Shown here in pieces: positions 6,054-13,774 of a stretch of 45,568 bases of DNA (positions within the stretch are counted from its first letter, which is position 1; each line of letters opens with the position of its first letter). The notes below the pieces were generated by a model. That model saw only the letters and a program-made list of their open reading frames with translations. It was not told the DNA's origin and made no database searches. The DNA comes from a virus. The position numbers were made by a program, and so were the translations under genes. The stretch spans positions 1-45,568 of IMG/VR virus record IMGVR_UViG_3300020057_000056; one strand, 5' to 3'.

Positions 6054-8492
6054 ATGGCAGCTCCTAAAGTCTTGATAAGAGAAGTTCAGTCAGGAACTAA
6101 TACAATTGTTGGTGTAGGCACCTCAGTTGCTGGTTTTGTTGGCTTAGCAGACAAAGGCCCTATCGGCCAAGCTCAACTTGTAAGTTCTTTCGAACAATAC
6201 ACACAAGAATATGGCGATTTTAGATCGGATTCATATTTGTCTCACGCTGTCTTAGGATTTTTCCAGAACGGCGGACAATCATGCTTCGTAGTTAGAACTG
6301 GACACTACAGCAATTTAGCCAATGGTATTTTAGAAGTTACTGAAAATGCCAAGTCGACTGTAACTATAGTTGATAGAAATGAATCGGCTTCGATTCTCCA
6401 AGTAGACGCTCTTAGCGAAGGAGATCATGGAAATGATCTAGCCATTAAAATTAGCAGAGCTTCAAATGAGTCTTCTTCTTTCAATAAAGTATTTGGTTCT
6501 GATGCGGGAGTATACACAGACAATACATCAGCTGCTAGATCTGCCGCCCTTTTCAAGGCTATGGTAGATGATGGTGGATCTTTCTCAGATTCTACTGTTG
6601 CCGCTGCTACTGCAGGTGGCGGAACTCCATTTAATGCATTAAGCGCCGCTCCTGCTATTGATGATGCTTTATATATTGGAGCTAAAGAACGAACTTTTGA
6701 TTCCATGTATTTCGGAATCTCTACGCCGGCTACGACTGCGGGTGTTGCCCAATTAGAGTATTGGAACGGATCTTCGTGGCAATCACTAAGCCCTACCACT
6801 GACCAGATCACTTCTGGTGGAATCACTTTTGGAGCCGCAGTTAATGCTAATGCTTTAGTACAATTTAGTGTTCCAGCTGACTGGAAACGAGTTTCCATAA
6901 ATAGTTCATTAGGTTACTGGGTTCGATACAAAGTTACGACAGTGTTCAGCGGCACTGCCCCACAAATTAACAGAGTAAGCTTAAGTGAAGACAAACCTTT
7001 TGGTGCCTTCACAGCTGTAGCAAGTAATGTAACTGAAACAGCCGCTGCCACAGCAGTCAATGATGTTATGTATCTTGGCTCTAATTCACCTTTCAAGTAT
7101 GCCGTACTTTCGTTACTAACCCCTGGAGATTCTTCAGGAATAGTAGCTTGGGAATACTGGAATGGTCAAAGTTGGTCTGCACTACAAAACATCACACAGA
7201 CTGTTGCCAATGCACAACACTTACGAGCATCTGGCACTGTTGGATGGGATTCCCCAAGTGATTGGAGAAAGACCTCTATCAACAGTAGCTCAAGCTTTTA
7301 TTTTGTTAGAGCACGAATTACCACAGACTATTCATCGGCTTATCCTTCATTAGACCACGCCTTACCCGCCTCAGACTTGTTTAAACTTTCAGTCTTGCTA
7401 TCAGGTACTGAAGTTGAGTCTTTTGATAACGTGCAAGTAGAAGACAGCTCCCTAGCTAGCTACGCAGAGTCTATTAATTCAGCACATGTAGCTGTTTCAG
7501 TATTGGCGAATGCAACTACTGCTCCTAACAATCGACCTATCGAAGTTGTTTCAGCAAGTCTCTCTGGAGGCCTATACGTAACATCTTCCGTTAATGACAA
7601 TGATTATGTTGGAAGTGAAGCTTCACTATCTGGCCTAGAAGCCCTACCAGATGAAGTTAACGTTGTAGTTATCCCTGGGATCAGAACTGAAGCTGTATAC
7701 AACGGTATGTTAAGTCACTGTGAGCGACAAGCAGATCGAATGGCTATACTTGAAGCCCCTGGAGATAGTAGCACAGATACACCACTTGAATTAGTTGAAC
7801 TAGTTCGTGATGAAGCTGCTTTAAATTCCAGCTATGGAGCTATTTATGACTATTGGATTTTAGTTCCTGATCCTGTAACAGGCATCAGAATCGCAGTCCC
7901 ACCTTCTGGGCATCTAGCCGGTATGTATGCCAGAGTAGACGAAGCTCGCGGTGTGTGGAAAGCTCCTGCTGGCGTCCAGGATGGACGACTTTTTGGAGCC
8001 CTTGGAGTAGTTCGAAAGACTTCTCAAGCTGAACGAGATTTGATGTATGATAACAAGATCAACCCGATCCGGGACCAAGCTGGTTTCGGAGTTTACGTTG
8101 ATGGATCAATTACACTAGCTCCTTTAGGAACGGATTTTGATCGAGTATCGGTCCGAAGATTGTTCTTATTTGTTGAAGAAAGTCTACAAGACGCTTCTGA
8201 AGTTTATAAGCATGAGCCTATTGACAGCAAGCTATTTGATAAAATGCGATCAAGCTATTCTTCCTTTTTACTAGACCTTTGGAGAAAAGGTGGACTAAGA
8301 GGAACTAAAGCTTCTGATGCATTCTTTGTAATAGTGAATGATAGCAATAACCCACCTTCATCTGTTAATAAACGACAAGTGAATGTAAAGATTGGTCTTG
8401 CAGCTCTACAACCAGCGGAGATGATCGTCCTTGAGTTCACGGTCGACAAGAGAGCCTTAAACGCCGAACTCGCATCACAAGGTTTAGTATAA
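6054..8492 (+). CDS. Contractile tail sheath protein with two inserted domains
   Basis: The 812-residue subunit forms the sheath that contracts to drive the tube into the host. The N-terminus (PKVLIREVQSGTNTI, then GTSVAGFVGLADKGP) and the C-terminal quarter (YVDGSITLAPLGTDFDRVSVRRLFLFVEESL, split here for description as the conserved RRL-FLFVEESL helix) are typical of sheath proteins. The C-terminal part supplies the strands that link neighbouring subunits. The middle (about residues 195-440) holds two tandem units, each with an EYWNG-SW motif (residues about 235 and 367), which probably project from the sheath surface. It is much longer than simple sheaths (about 400 residues in P2). A strong ribosome site (GGAGG) precedes it. 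Confidence 0.93.
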   Translation: MAAPKVLIREVQSGTNTIVGVGTSVAGFVGLADKGPIGQAQLVSSFEQYTQEYGDFRSDSYLSHAVLGFFQNGGQSCFVVRTGHYSNLANGILEVTENAKSTVTIVDRNESASILQVDALSEGDHGNDLAIKISRASNESSSFNKVFGSDAGVYTDNTSAARSAALFKAMVDDGGSFSDSTVAAATAGGGTPFNALSAAPAIDDALYIGAKERTFDSMYFGISTPATTAGVAQLEYWNGSSWQSLSPTTDQITSGGITFGAAVNANALVQFSVPADWKRVSINSSLGYWVRYKVTTVFSGTAPQINRVSLSEDKPFGAFTAVASNVTETAAATAVNDVMYLGSNSPFKYAVLSLLTPGDSSGIVAWEYWNGQSWSALQNITQTVANAQHLRASGTVGWDSPSDWRKTSINSSSSFYFVRARITTDYSSAYPSLDHALPASDLFKLSVLLSGTEVESFDNVQVEDSSLASYAESINSAHVAVSVLANATTAPNNRPIEVVSASLSGGLYVTSSVNDNDYVGSEASLSGLEALPDEVNVVVIPGIRTEAVYNGMLSHCERQADRMAILEAPGDSSTDTPLELVELVRDEAALNSSYGAIYDYWILVPDPVTGIRIAVPPSGHLAGMYARVDEARGVWKAPAGVQDGRLFGALGVVRKTSQAERDLMYDNKINPIRDQAGFGVYVDGSITLAPLGTDFDRVSVRRLFLFVEESLQDASEVYKHEPIDSKLFDKMRSSYSSFLLDLWRKGGLRGTKASDAFFVIVNDSNNPPSSVNKRQVNVKIGLAALQPAEMIVLEFTVDKRALNAELASQGLV

Positions 8493-8507
8493 TAGGAGAT
8501 ATTTAAC

Positions 8508-8975
8508 ATGGCAAAAATGAATGCATCAGATGGCAGTCTACCTGCTTTTACATTTCGAGTAGTACTAGGCGACTTGTCAATCGGATTTTCCGAAATTTCA
8601 GGATTAAAACAGGAAACTGAAGAAATCCTTTACAGAAATGGCGACGAAGCAACTCGACAGCATAAACTCAGAGGCTTAACTACCTTTCAAGATGTAACCT
8701 TAAAACAAGGGTTACTTCGAGACGGAGTCGCTATACAAGAAGCTCTTACCACATTCAACATTGAATCTGGTACTGCACAAGCTTCCCAGTATGTTTATGG
8801 AGAAGTTCGAATTGTTCAAATGGACCAAAGCGGTGCCGATGTTCTTGAATGGACATTAGAAAATGCTTGGGTCAGTTCTGTTGAAATCGATTCTTATGAT
8901 TCCAACTCTTCAGCACTACAGTTCTCTACTTTGACTTTGAAGCATGAAGGCCTACGCTACGCCAAGAAGTCCTAA
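8508..8975 (+). CDS. Tail tube protein (gp19 family), first of three
   Basis: A 155-residue member of the T4 gp19 / Hcp-like tube family (Pfam PF06841). Features seen are PAFTFRV, then IGFSEISGLKQETE, YRNGDE, LRGLTTFQDVTLKQGL and the C-terminal LENAWVSSVEIDSYDSNSS / LTLKHEGL. Rings of six such subunits stack to form the DNA conduit inside the sheath. It has the best ribosome site of the three paralogues (AGGAG) and is followed by a perfect 12-bp hairpin, consistent with the abundant tube protein. The order sheath then tube is standard. Confidence 0.9.
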   Translation: MAKMNASDGSLPAFTFRVVLGDLSIGFSEISGLKQETEEILYRNGDEATRQHKLRGLTTFQDVTLKQGLLRDGVAIQEALTTFNIESGTAQASQYVYGEVRIVQMDQSGADVLEWTLENAWVSSVEIDSYDSNSSALQFSTLTLKHEGLRYAKKS

Positions 8976-8993
8976 CAGACCTTTCTAAATATT

Positions 8994-9037
8994 ATTGGGA
9001 CAGAAAGACTCTATATTCTGTCCCAATCTGTCCCAAT
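8994..9037 (+). promoter_or_regulatory. 12-bp hairpin with duplicated right arm
   Basis: ATTGGGACAGAA (8994-9005) pairs perfectly with TTCTGTCCCAAT (9016-9027) across a 10-nt loop. The right arm's last ten bases, CTGTCCCAAT, are repeated immediately (9028-9037), so two alternative hairpins can form. No T-tract follows, so this is more likely an mRNA-stabilising, processing or attenuating element between the abundant tube gene and its paralogue than a simple terminator. Confidence 0.6.
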
Positions 9038-9050
9038 TCAGTTTAACATC

Positions 9051-9530
9051 ATGCCTAAACTTACTTCTACAGTTCCTGGCGCAATTCCAGGTTTCATGTT
9101 CAGACTAGACGTACAAGGATTATCCATTGGACAAGCTTCCAAAATTGATGGACTTTCCAGTACGACAGACGTAGTTACATATAGAGGCGGAGCTGAGGGC
9201 GATACTCTTAGAAAACAAAAAGGGTTGACCCAGTATGATGATCTAGTTATCGAACACATCTATAAAGCTGACTTTACTACATGGGCTTCGCTGGGATTAG
9301 TATTCGAACCCACCGCAGGTGCATTTGGAATATCATCCCCAATTTATAAATTTACTATTATAATCACTTTAATGGATCATGATGGGAACGACAGGGTTCA
9401 ATTCTTTGTGAAGAATGCTTGGATTAAATCTTATAAGATCAACAACTTAGATGCGAATACTTCAGCTTACGCAATCGAGCAACTCACTTTAGCTCATGAA
9501 GGTTTTTCTAGAATAGGTGTGGACATATAA
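9051..9530 (+). CDS. Tail tube-like protein (gp19 family), second of three
   Basis: A 159-residue paralogue of the upstream tube protein. It has PGFMFRLDVQGLSIGQASKIDGLSS, the YRGGAEGDTLRKQKGLTQYDD core and the C-terminal FVKNAWIKSYKINNLDANTS / QLTLAHEGF segment. In injection systems and several phages, extra tube-like proteins form the baseplate-proximal initiator rings on which the tube grows (as Pvc5, or T4 gp48/gp54 in function). A low copy number is suggested by the lack of a clear Shine-Dalgarno before 9051 and by the hairpin just upstream. Its stop overlaps the next start. Confidence 0.85.
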   Translation: MPKLTSTVPGAIPGFMFRLDVQGLSIGQASKIDGLSSTTDVVTYRGGAEGDTLRKQKGLTQYDDLVIEHIYKADFTTWASLGLVFEPTAGAFGISSPIYKFTIIITLMDHDGNDRVQFFVKNAWIKSYKINNLDANTSAYAIEQLTLAHEGFSRIGVDI

Positions 9531-10069
9531 TGCCAGTATTCGAGACTTTCGATGATATAATTCCATCCTACAAATTCTTAGTAGAAATACCAGGATTTGG
9601 GTCCGTGAATTTCTCTGCCGTAGAAGGAATGGGTTTTACCCACAGAGTCCAGAAGTACATCTCTGGAGGCACTTTCCAGTCTGCCGAATTGTATCTAGGA
9701 ACAGACTATCATGATGTGACTCTTCGTCGAGGCATGAGTAGGTCAGCACAGTTATACGACTGGGCTAATCATGCCGTAGCTATCTATGACGAATATTCAC
9801 AGCAAACTGAGTTTGGCCACCAATCTAAACAACAAAGTGTAGTACTTCCACACACTTATAAGGTTGATGTAACTATTAGCCAGCTATCCGTAGCAGGCAT
9901 TGTAATGAAAAAATGGGTGTTGACAGAAGCATGGGTAAAGGGTTACAATATCAGTAACTTAGATGCATCCCGTAGTGAACTAAGCTTTGAGTCTATCACA
10001 CTATCATGTTCTGGAATTTTATCGGATTTCGCAGTAGACACTACCTCTCTTGCTGGAATTCTTGTCTAA
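9530..10069 (+). CDS. Tail tube-like protein (gp19 family), third of three
   Basis: At 179 residues this is the longest of the three paralogues. Family landmarks are IIPSYKFLVEIPGFGSVNFSA, YISGGTFQSAELYLGTDYHDVTLRRGM, and VLTEAWVKGYNISNLDASRSE / ESITLSCSGI. It carries an extra loop (about residues 88-110). It is joined to the second copy by a one-base TAATG overlap, so the two are probably made in equal, low amounts and form stacked adaptor or initiator rings between hub and tube. Which of the three is the bulk tube is inferred from translation signals. Confidence 0.83.
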   Translation: MPVFETFDDIIPSYKFLVEIPGFGSVNFSAVEGMGFTHRVQKYISGGTFQSAELYLGTDYHDVTLRRGMSRSAQLYDWANHAVAIYDEYSQQTEFGHQSKQQSVVLPHTYKVDVTISQLSVAGIVMKKWVLTEAWVKGYNISNLDASRSELSFESITLSCSGILSDFAVDTTSLAGILV

Positions 10070-10082
10070 GAAAGGAAAATAA

Positions 10083-10835
10083 ATGGAACCTATTTCACAA
10101 TTATTTCAGTACCGAGAAAAGGAAGTTGAACTTCCCAATGGGTACTTAGATTCTGACGGAGTACTGCATAGAGCAGTTAACGTAAGAGAACTTTCTGGAG
10201 AAGAAGAAGATATCCTTTTAGATGAAACTGAGTCAAAGAACGGCACCACAATCACTAATATTCTAAATAGAGTGTGTAAGCTTAAAGACAAACCCACACA
10301 GAAATTTGTCTCCGATTTATTAATGGTGGATCAACTGTATTTACTAGTACAGACCCGGTCATTGACATATGGAGATACATTCAAGTTTGATCAACTTTGT
10401 TCAAACCAAGCGTGCCAAAAAATTTCCAGAGTTAATCTAGAACTTAGTTCCTTGAAATTCCAAGGATCAAGTAACCCTAAATCACTTGAAGAGACTATAG
10501 AGTTACCAAATACCGGTGTTTCTGTCAGATTCAAGAAGAATCAAGGAAAAGACCAAGGAAGTCTACAAAAGATTCAAAAGGGTGCCAAAGACAAAGTCTC
10601 GCAGTTACTCATGTACAGAATTATTGAACTGACTAAAGAAGGTGTTGAATACCCTAAAATGGTAGTCAAATCTTTGCCGGGGGAAGACCGAAAATTTCTC
10701 CGTGAATTTATGAGAAAATCTGAGGGGGATGCCGAAACAATGATAGACTTTAGTTGCTATCATTGCAGGCATGAAATGAAAATACAACTGCCGTTTGACC
10801 AGAATTTTTTTTGCTTAACGGAGGACGTAGACTAA
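10083..10835 (+). CDS. Baseplate / tape-measure-associated protein, T4 gp26-like
   Basis: A 250-residue protein of the T4_baseplate (gp26-like, PF12322) type. It has ELPNGYLDSDGVLHR, then VRELSGEEEDILL near residues 33-46, a DQLYLLVQTRSLTYGD segment (about 83-98) and two Cys pairs, C106/C111 and C225/C228, likely a zinc ribbon. In contractile systems this protein sits between tube and tape measure genes and helps assemble the hub or chaperones the tape measure. Near its end, codons 242-243 (TTT TTT) fall in a run of eight T, and a -1 slip there leads into the next ORF, giving a fusion of about 322 residues. Confidence 0.8.
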   Translation: MEPISQLFQYREKEVELPNGYLDSDGVLHRAVNVRELSGEEEDILLDETESKNGTTITNILNRVCKLKDKPTQKFVSDLLMVDQLYLLVQTRSLTYGDTFKFDQLCSNQACQKISRVNLELSSLKFQGSSNPKSLEETIELPNTGVSVRFKKNQGKDQGSLQKIQKGAKDKVSQLLMYRIIELTKEGVEYPKMVVKSLPGEDRKFLREFMRKSEGDAETMIDFSCYHCRHEMKIQLPFDQNFFCLTEDVD

Positions 10836-10839
10836 CGTC
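10805..10839 (+). other. Predicted programmed -1 ribosomal frameshift site
   Basis: The heptamer T TTT TTT (10805-10811) is in the correct phase for -1 slippage: zero-frame codons TTT (10806-10808) and TTT (10809-10811) re-pair one base back. Both frames are open only between 10799 and 10835, and the T-run (10805-10812) lies in that interval. Twelve bases downstream is a small 5-bp hairpin (GACGT 10824-10828 with ACGTC 10835-10839), a possible but weak stimulator. Location just upstream of the tape measure gene matches the conserved frameshift of lambda G/GT and P2 E/E'. Confidence 0.75.
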
Positions 10840-11050
10840 ATCCGATTACGGGAAAGATACATACTCCCTTACACTAGATATGGGAGCTACGACTTTGGAC
10901 AAGGCAGCTTTCGACATTTCTTACCACATGCACACTCCCATAAGTGATGTCTATAAAATGCCCGTAAAAAAGCGGATGTTGTTCCAGGAATTTTTAAAAG
11001 AGCAAAAGACTTTTGAGAACCAGGAACTAAACAAAAGCCGTAAAAAATAG
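10811..11050 (+). CDS. Frameshift extension ORF before tape measure (DUF6760-like)
   Basis: This ORF encodes 79 codons in the -1 frame relative to the gp26-like gene, ending just before the tape measure gene. The start given is a TTG with no Shine-Dalgarno, and no in-frame start follows the GGAGG at 10820-10824 at useful distance. I therefore infer it is translated mainly as the tail of a fusion, join(10083..10811, 10811..11050). The segment LDKAAFDISYHMHTPISDVYKMP then KRMLFQEFLKE resembles the small helical YHxHxP proteins that follow gp26-like genes in injection-system clusters (from memory, DUF6760) and P2 gpE'. It probably acts as a tape-measure assembly chaperone. Confidence 0.75.
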   Translation: MLNGGRRLTSSDYGKDTYSLTLDMGATTLDKAAFDISYHMHTPISDVYKMPVKKRMLFQEFLKEQKTFENQELNKSRKK

Positions 11051-11064
11051 CAGGTGTATCAAAA

Positions 11065-12771
11065 GTGGAAAATCTAGAGCTTGGTATAAATATTACTATT
11101 AATGGCAACGTAAACCAAGCTGCCAACCAAGCCGCTCGCGCACTGGGGAATGCCTCCAATGCTGTAGACAGGCTGAAAAGATCCTCTGAGGGATCTCTGG
11201 GTAGTTTATTAGCCATACAATCATCACTATTCGTCATAACTAAATTTGCAACTACTTTCGCCTCTTTGGGTTTTGGAATCGTAGGAGGGATAGTCGGTGC
11301 CTTCACTGCTGGTGTAAAATCTGCAGGAGAGTTTGAGAAATCTCTGGCCTTCTTAAGGGTTGCTACAGGAAAATCGTTCACTTTTGCAAAACAAGAAGTT
11401 AATCGCCTTGCTACATCTACGGACCTATCTACACAATCAATTGTTGATATGTCCAGAAGATTACTTGGAGTAGGTCTAACTGCCGACCAAGTTTTCAAAA
11501 AAGTAAAGGGCGCACAGAATTCAGGGATTGTAAATATTGCTGCGGCTATTTCCTCCCTATCCTCAATTGAACGTCCTAGAGCACTGGCCAGTATTGCGAA
11601 CATATTTCAGGACTTAAGTTCTGTTAATAGACTATTAAATACAACTGTGCCACAATCCATTAAAGATGCATTTTCCTCCGCAGCGAATGATGCTGAAAAA
11701 TTTAATATAGTACTAGGATTTTTAGATCAAAGATTTGGCGGCATCTTCGGTCCAGAGGGCCTAGGTGGAAGTTTCGTGTTTATTGCCACTAGAGCTTTCC
11801 AAAACTTACAGGATTTAATAAACAGAGCATTCTTACCTGCTCTAGAGAGTCTTACCCCTGTATTCCAGACTTTAGGAGCAGAGCTCACAAAGCTTAAAGA
11901 CGACGAAAAATTTATTGCAGCTTTAAACAAAACATTTGTCAGTCTTGCAAAAATAGCCAGTTCCGTTTTAAAGATCGTAGTACAAATCGGACTTGGCCTA
12001 GTAAAATTTATTGCAGCATTCCCAAATTTTACTACTGGAATTGTACTGACTACATTATTTGGGGGAGCACTTTTAGGTGTATTCGGCTTAATAATTTTCG
12101 GGGCGTCATCAGTAGCACTCCTCGGCCTATCTGTAGGAAAACTGACTACTGGACTGGCTGCTGCAAGCTCAGCAACGGGCCTTTTCGCATTAAATTTAAA
12201 AATACTACAGGCAGCCACTAATCCAGCCAGTATTGCACTACTTGGACTTGCACTGGGCGGAATCTTAGGGCTTTTACTATCAATAAATGAACTCCCCCAC
12301 TTTATGGATAGATTTGGACAAGGGGCTAAAATGCTAGGGGTTACTCTAGGGACAATTATAAACTCTTTAATCCTCATTGTTTCTTTAATTTCAGGAATTG
12401 TAGGGGCCGTAGCGGGATTTGCTCTGGGCGGTATCCCAGGAGCTATTGCAGGAGCTCTCGGCGGATTCGGCCTAACATTTGCTGGATTAAGTGGCCTAAC
12501 AGACTCTGGAGAACAACTTCAGAAGAATACCCTGCCTGTACAGCAAGAAACTTCTTCAATGACAAGAGTTTCTGGAGAAAGTTCAATGAACAGTAGTCTA
12601 CTAGATTTAGTAGATTCTTTTCAAGAAATGCGCCAGGATCTTAATAAACTAGGCAACAGACCTATTGACATAAATAATAACGTCATGCTTGATGGTAAGG
12701 TTGTCTCAAACACAGTTAACCAAATAAATAAGACAGAGACTGAACGACTCGGATTTATCCTACCGCCCTAA
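11065..12771 (+). CDS. Tail tape measure protein
   Basis: A 568-residue protein with GTG start. The N-terminus is polar and helical with Ala/Asn-rich repeats (NQAANQAARALGNASNAVDRL). It is followed by a membrane-like stretch (about 55-90, Gly/Phe/Ala rich), a helical centre and several long hydrophobic, glycine-rich segments (about 310-365, 385-410, 430-480). This matches tape measure proteins, which fix tail length, fill the tube lumen and may form a pore in the host membrane. At 568 residues it predicts a short tail if the usual rule of about 1.5 angstrom per residue holds. Position after the frameshifted chaperone pair supports the call. Confidence 0.9.
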   Translation: MENLELGINITINGNVNQAANQAARALGNASNAVDRLKRSSEGSLGSLLAIQSSLFVITKFATTFASLGFGIVGGIVGAFTAGVKSAGEFEKSLAFLRVATGKSFTFAKQEVNRLATSTDLSTQSIVDMSRRLLGVGLTADQVFKKVKGAQNSGIVNIAAAISSLSSIERPRALASIANIFQDLSSVNRLLNTTVPQSIKDAFSSAANDAEKFNIVLGFLDQRFGGIFGPEGLGGSFVFIATRAFQNLQDLINRAFLPALESLTPVFQTLGAELTKLKDDEKFIAALNKTFVSLAKIASSVLKIVVQIGLGLVKFIAAFPNFTTGIVLTTLFGGALLGVFGLIIFGASSVALLGLSVGKLTTGLAAASSATGLFALNLKILQAATNPASIALLGLALGGILGLLLSINELPHFMDRFGQGAKMLGVTLGTIINSLILIVSLISGIVGAVAGFALGGIPGAIAGALGGFGLTFAGLSGLTDSGEQLQKNTLPVQQETSSMTRVSGESSMNSSLLDLVDSFQEMRQDLNKLGNRPIDINNNVMLDGKVVSNTVNQINKTETERLGFILPP

Positions 12772-12779
12772 GAGGTAAT

Positions 12780-13445
12780 ATGGCATACGATTTTACAAAA
12801 TATCCTGCAAACAAAGTGACGATTCAACAAGTACCCTTGTCAGATATAACTCAAAAAGACCCGAGTGCTTTATCAATTGTTTGCTCTATTAACCCAGAGT
12901 CTATCAGTGAGTCAGTTGCGTTGAACATAGATAAAGTTCAACTGATAAACAACAACTTGCCAAGATCTATTGTATCTGGAACAAAGGGCCGGACTGTGAC
13001 TTTTACTCTACTGCTTCATGGGATGGCAAAGCCAGGTACAGCAGGGTTAAACTTTTCTGGTGGAAACTCAAGCACTTTCATATCTGCTGCAACATCTTTG
13101 GTGCCGTTTTCAGCCAATATAATAAGAGGCATACAGACTATCCAGGATGTAATAGGTAGTATATCGAGTAAACCAGAGTACCCAACTCCACAGCAAAGTA
13201 CAAACTACCTAAACGTAGACAAACAAATTTCAGACCTGTTTAAAATGCAAGTTCCTAAAGATGGAAATACTACACATTCACCAGTTAAGTTACTTGGATA
13301 CCCTGTGTATGAAGGGATGAATTTTTACATAGAAAATATACAAGTAAACAAAAAATTCTGGGACCAACAACTCAGAACAATGTTTGCCGAAGTTCAAATT
13401 ACCTTATTTCAAGTAGGCAAGAACAATCAATTCGGGAGATTTTAA
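12780..13445 (+). CDS. CIS-tube / LysM-type baseplate hub protein (Pvc7-like)
   Basis: A 221-residue beta-rich protein. The early segment ALSIVCSINPESISESVAL resembles the F-x-x-NPE-x(3,4)-S pattern that opens CIS_tube / Afp7-Pvc7 proteins, which pack around the central hub and attach it to the tube. A Gly/Ser-rich middle (about 75-145) follows, then a C-terminal LGYPVYEGMNFYIENIQVN strand set. It lies between tape measure and a small LysM-like gene and overlaps that gene by one base. There are no catalytic residues. The family call is moderately secure. Confidence 0.6.
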   Translation: MAYDFTKYPANKVTIQQVPLSDITQKDPSALSIVCSINPESISESVALNIDKVQLINNNLPRSIVSGTKGRTVTFTLLLHGMAKPGTAGLNFSGGNSSTFISAATSLVPFSANIIRGIQTIQDVIGSISSKPEYPTPQQSTNYLNVDKQISDLFKMQVPKDGNTTHSPVKLLGYPVYEGMNFYIENIQVNKKFWDQQLRTMFAEVQITLFQVGKNNQFGRF

Positions 13446-13774
13446 TGGCACTTATATTTGAAGGCAGTCGGTATCAGTATAAACCGCTTGAACAAGACGG
13501 CCCTGTCGTGCGAATCCCTTATTTCAAGGTAATTCAAAAAACGGACTATCCTGATAATATAACTATCAGACTAAAAGACTCTGATCGATTAGATACCTTG
13601 AGCTTCAACCTTTATGGCACCTCACACTATGATTGGGTTATAGCAGAATTCAACAATTTAAAACTGCCGTTTGAAGAATTAAAAAGCTTAGATACTATAA
13701 TCGTCCCTTCCCCACAAACACTATTTAACTCAATACTGCCATCGCTTAAGAATGATTTTGAGTCACTAAGATAA
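13445..13774 (+). CDS. Small tail protein, LysM / P2 gpX-like
   Basis: A 109-residue protein. Its core RLKDSDRLDTLSFNLYGTSHYDWVIAEFNNLKLPFEEL followed by a hydrophobic I-V-P motif (DTIIVPSP) is the LysM-like pattern seen in P2 gpX and T4 gp53-type proteins: DxxDxLSxxxYG, W-x-I-A-xxN and a terminal strand. Such proteins hold hub and wedge together and may bind peptidoglycan. Both ends overlap neighbours by TAATG, placing it in tight coupling with the hub genes. Confidence 0.75.
   Translation: MALIFEGSRYQYKPLEQDGPVVRIPYFKVIQKTDYPDNITIRLKDSDRLDTLSFNLYGTSHYDWVIAEFNNLKLPFEELKSLDTIIVPSPQTLFNSILPSLKNDFESLR

Noticed and set aside
10887-11603. A 238-codon open frame on the minus strand opposite the tape measure gene
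   Set aside because: Antisense to a clear structural gene, with no start signals and a composition typical of the reverse of an Ala/Gly-rich helix protein.
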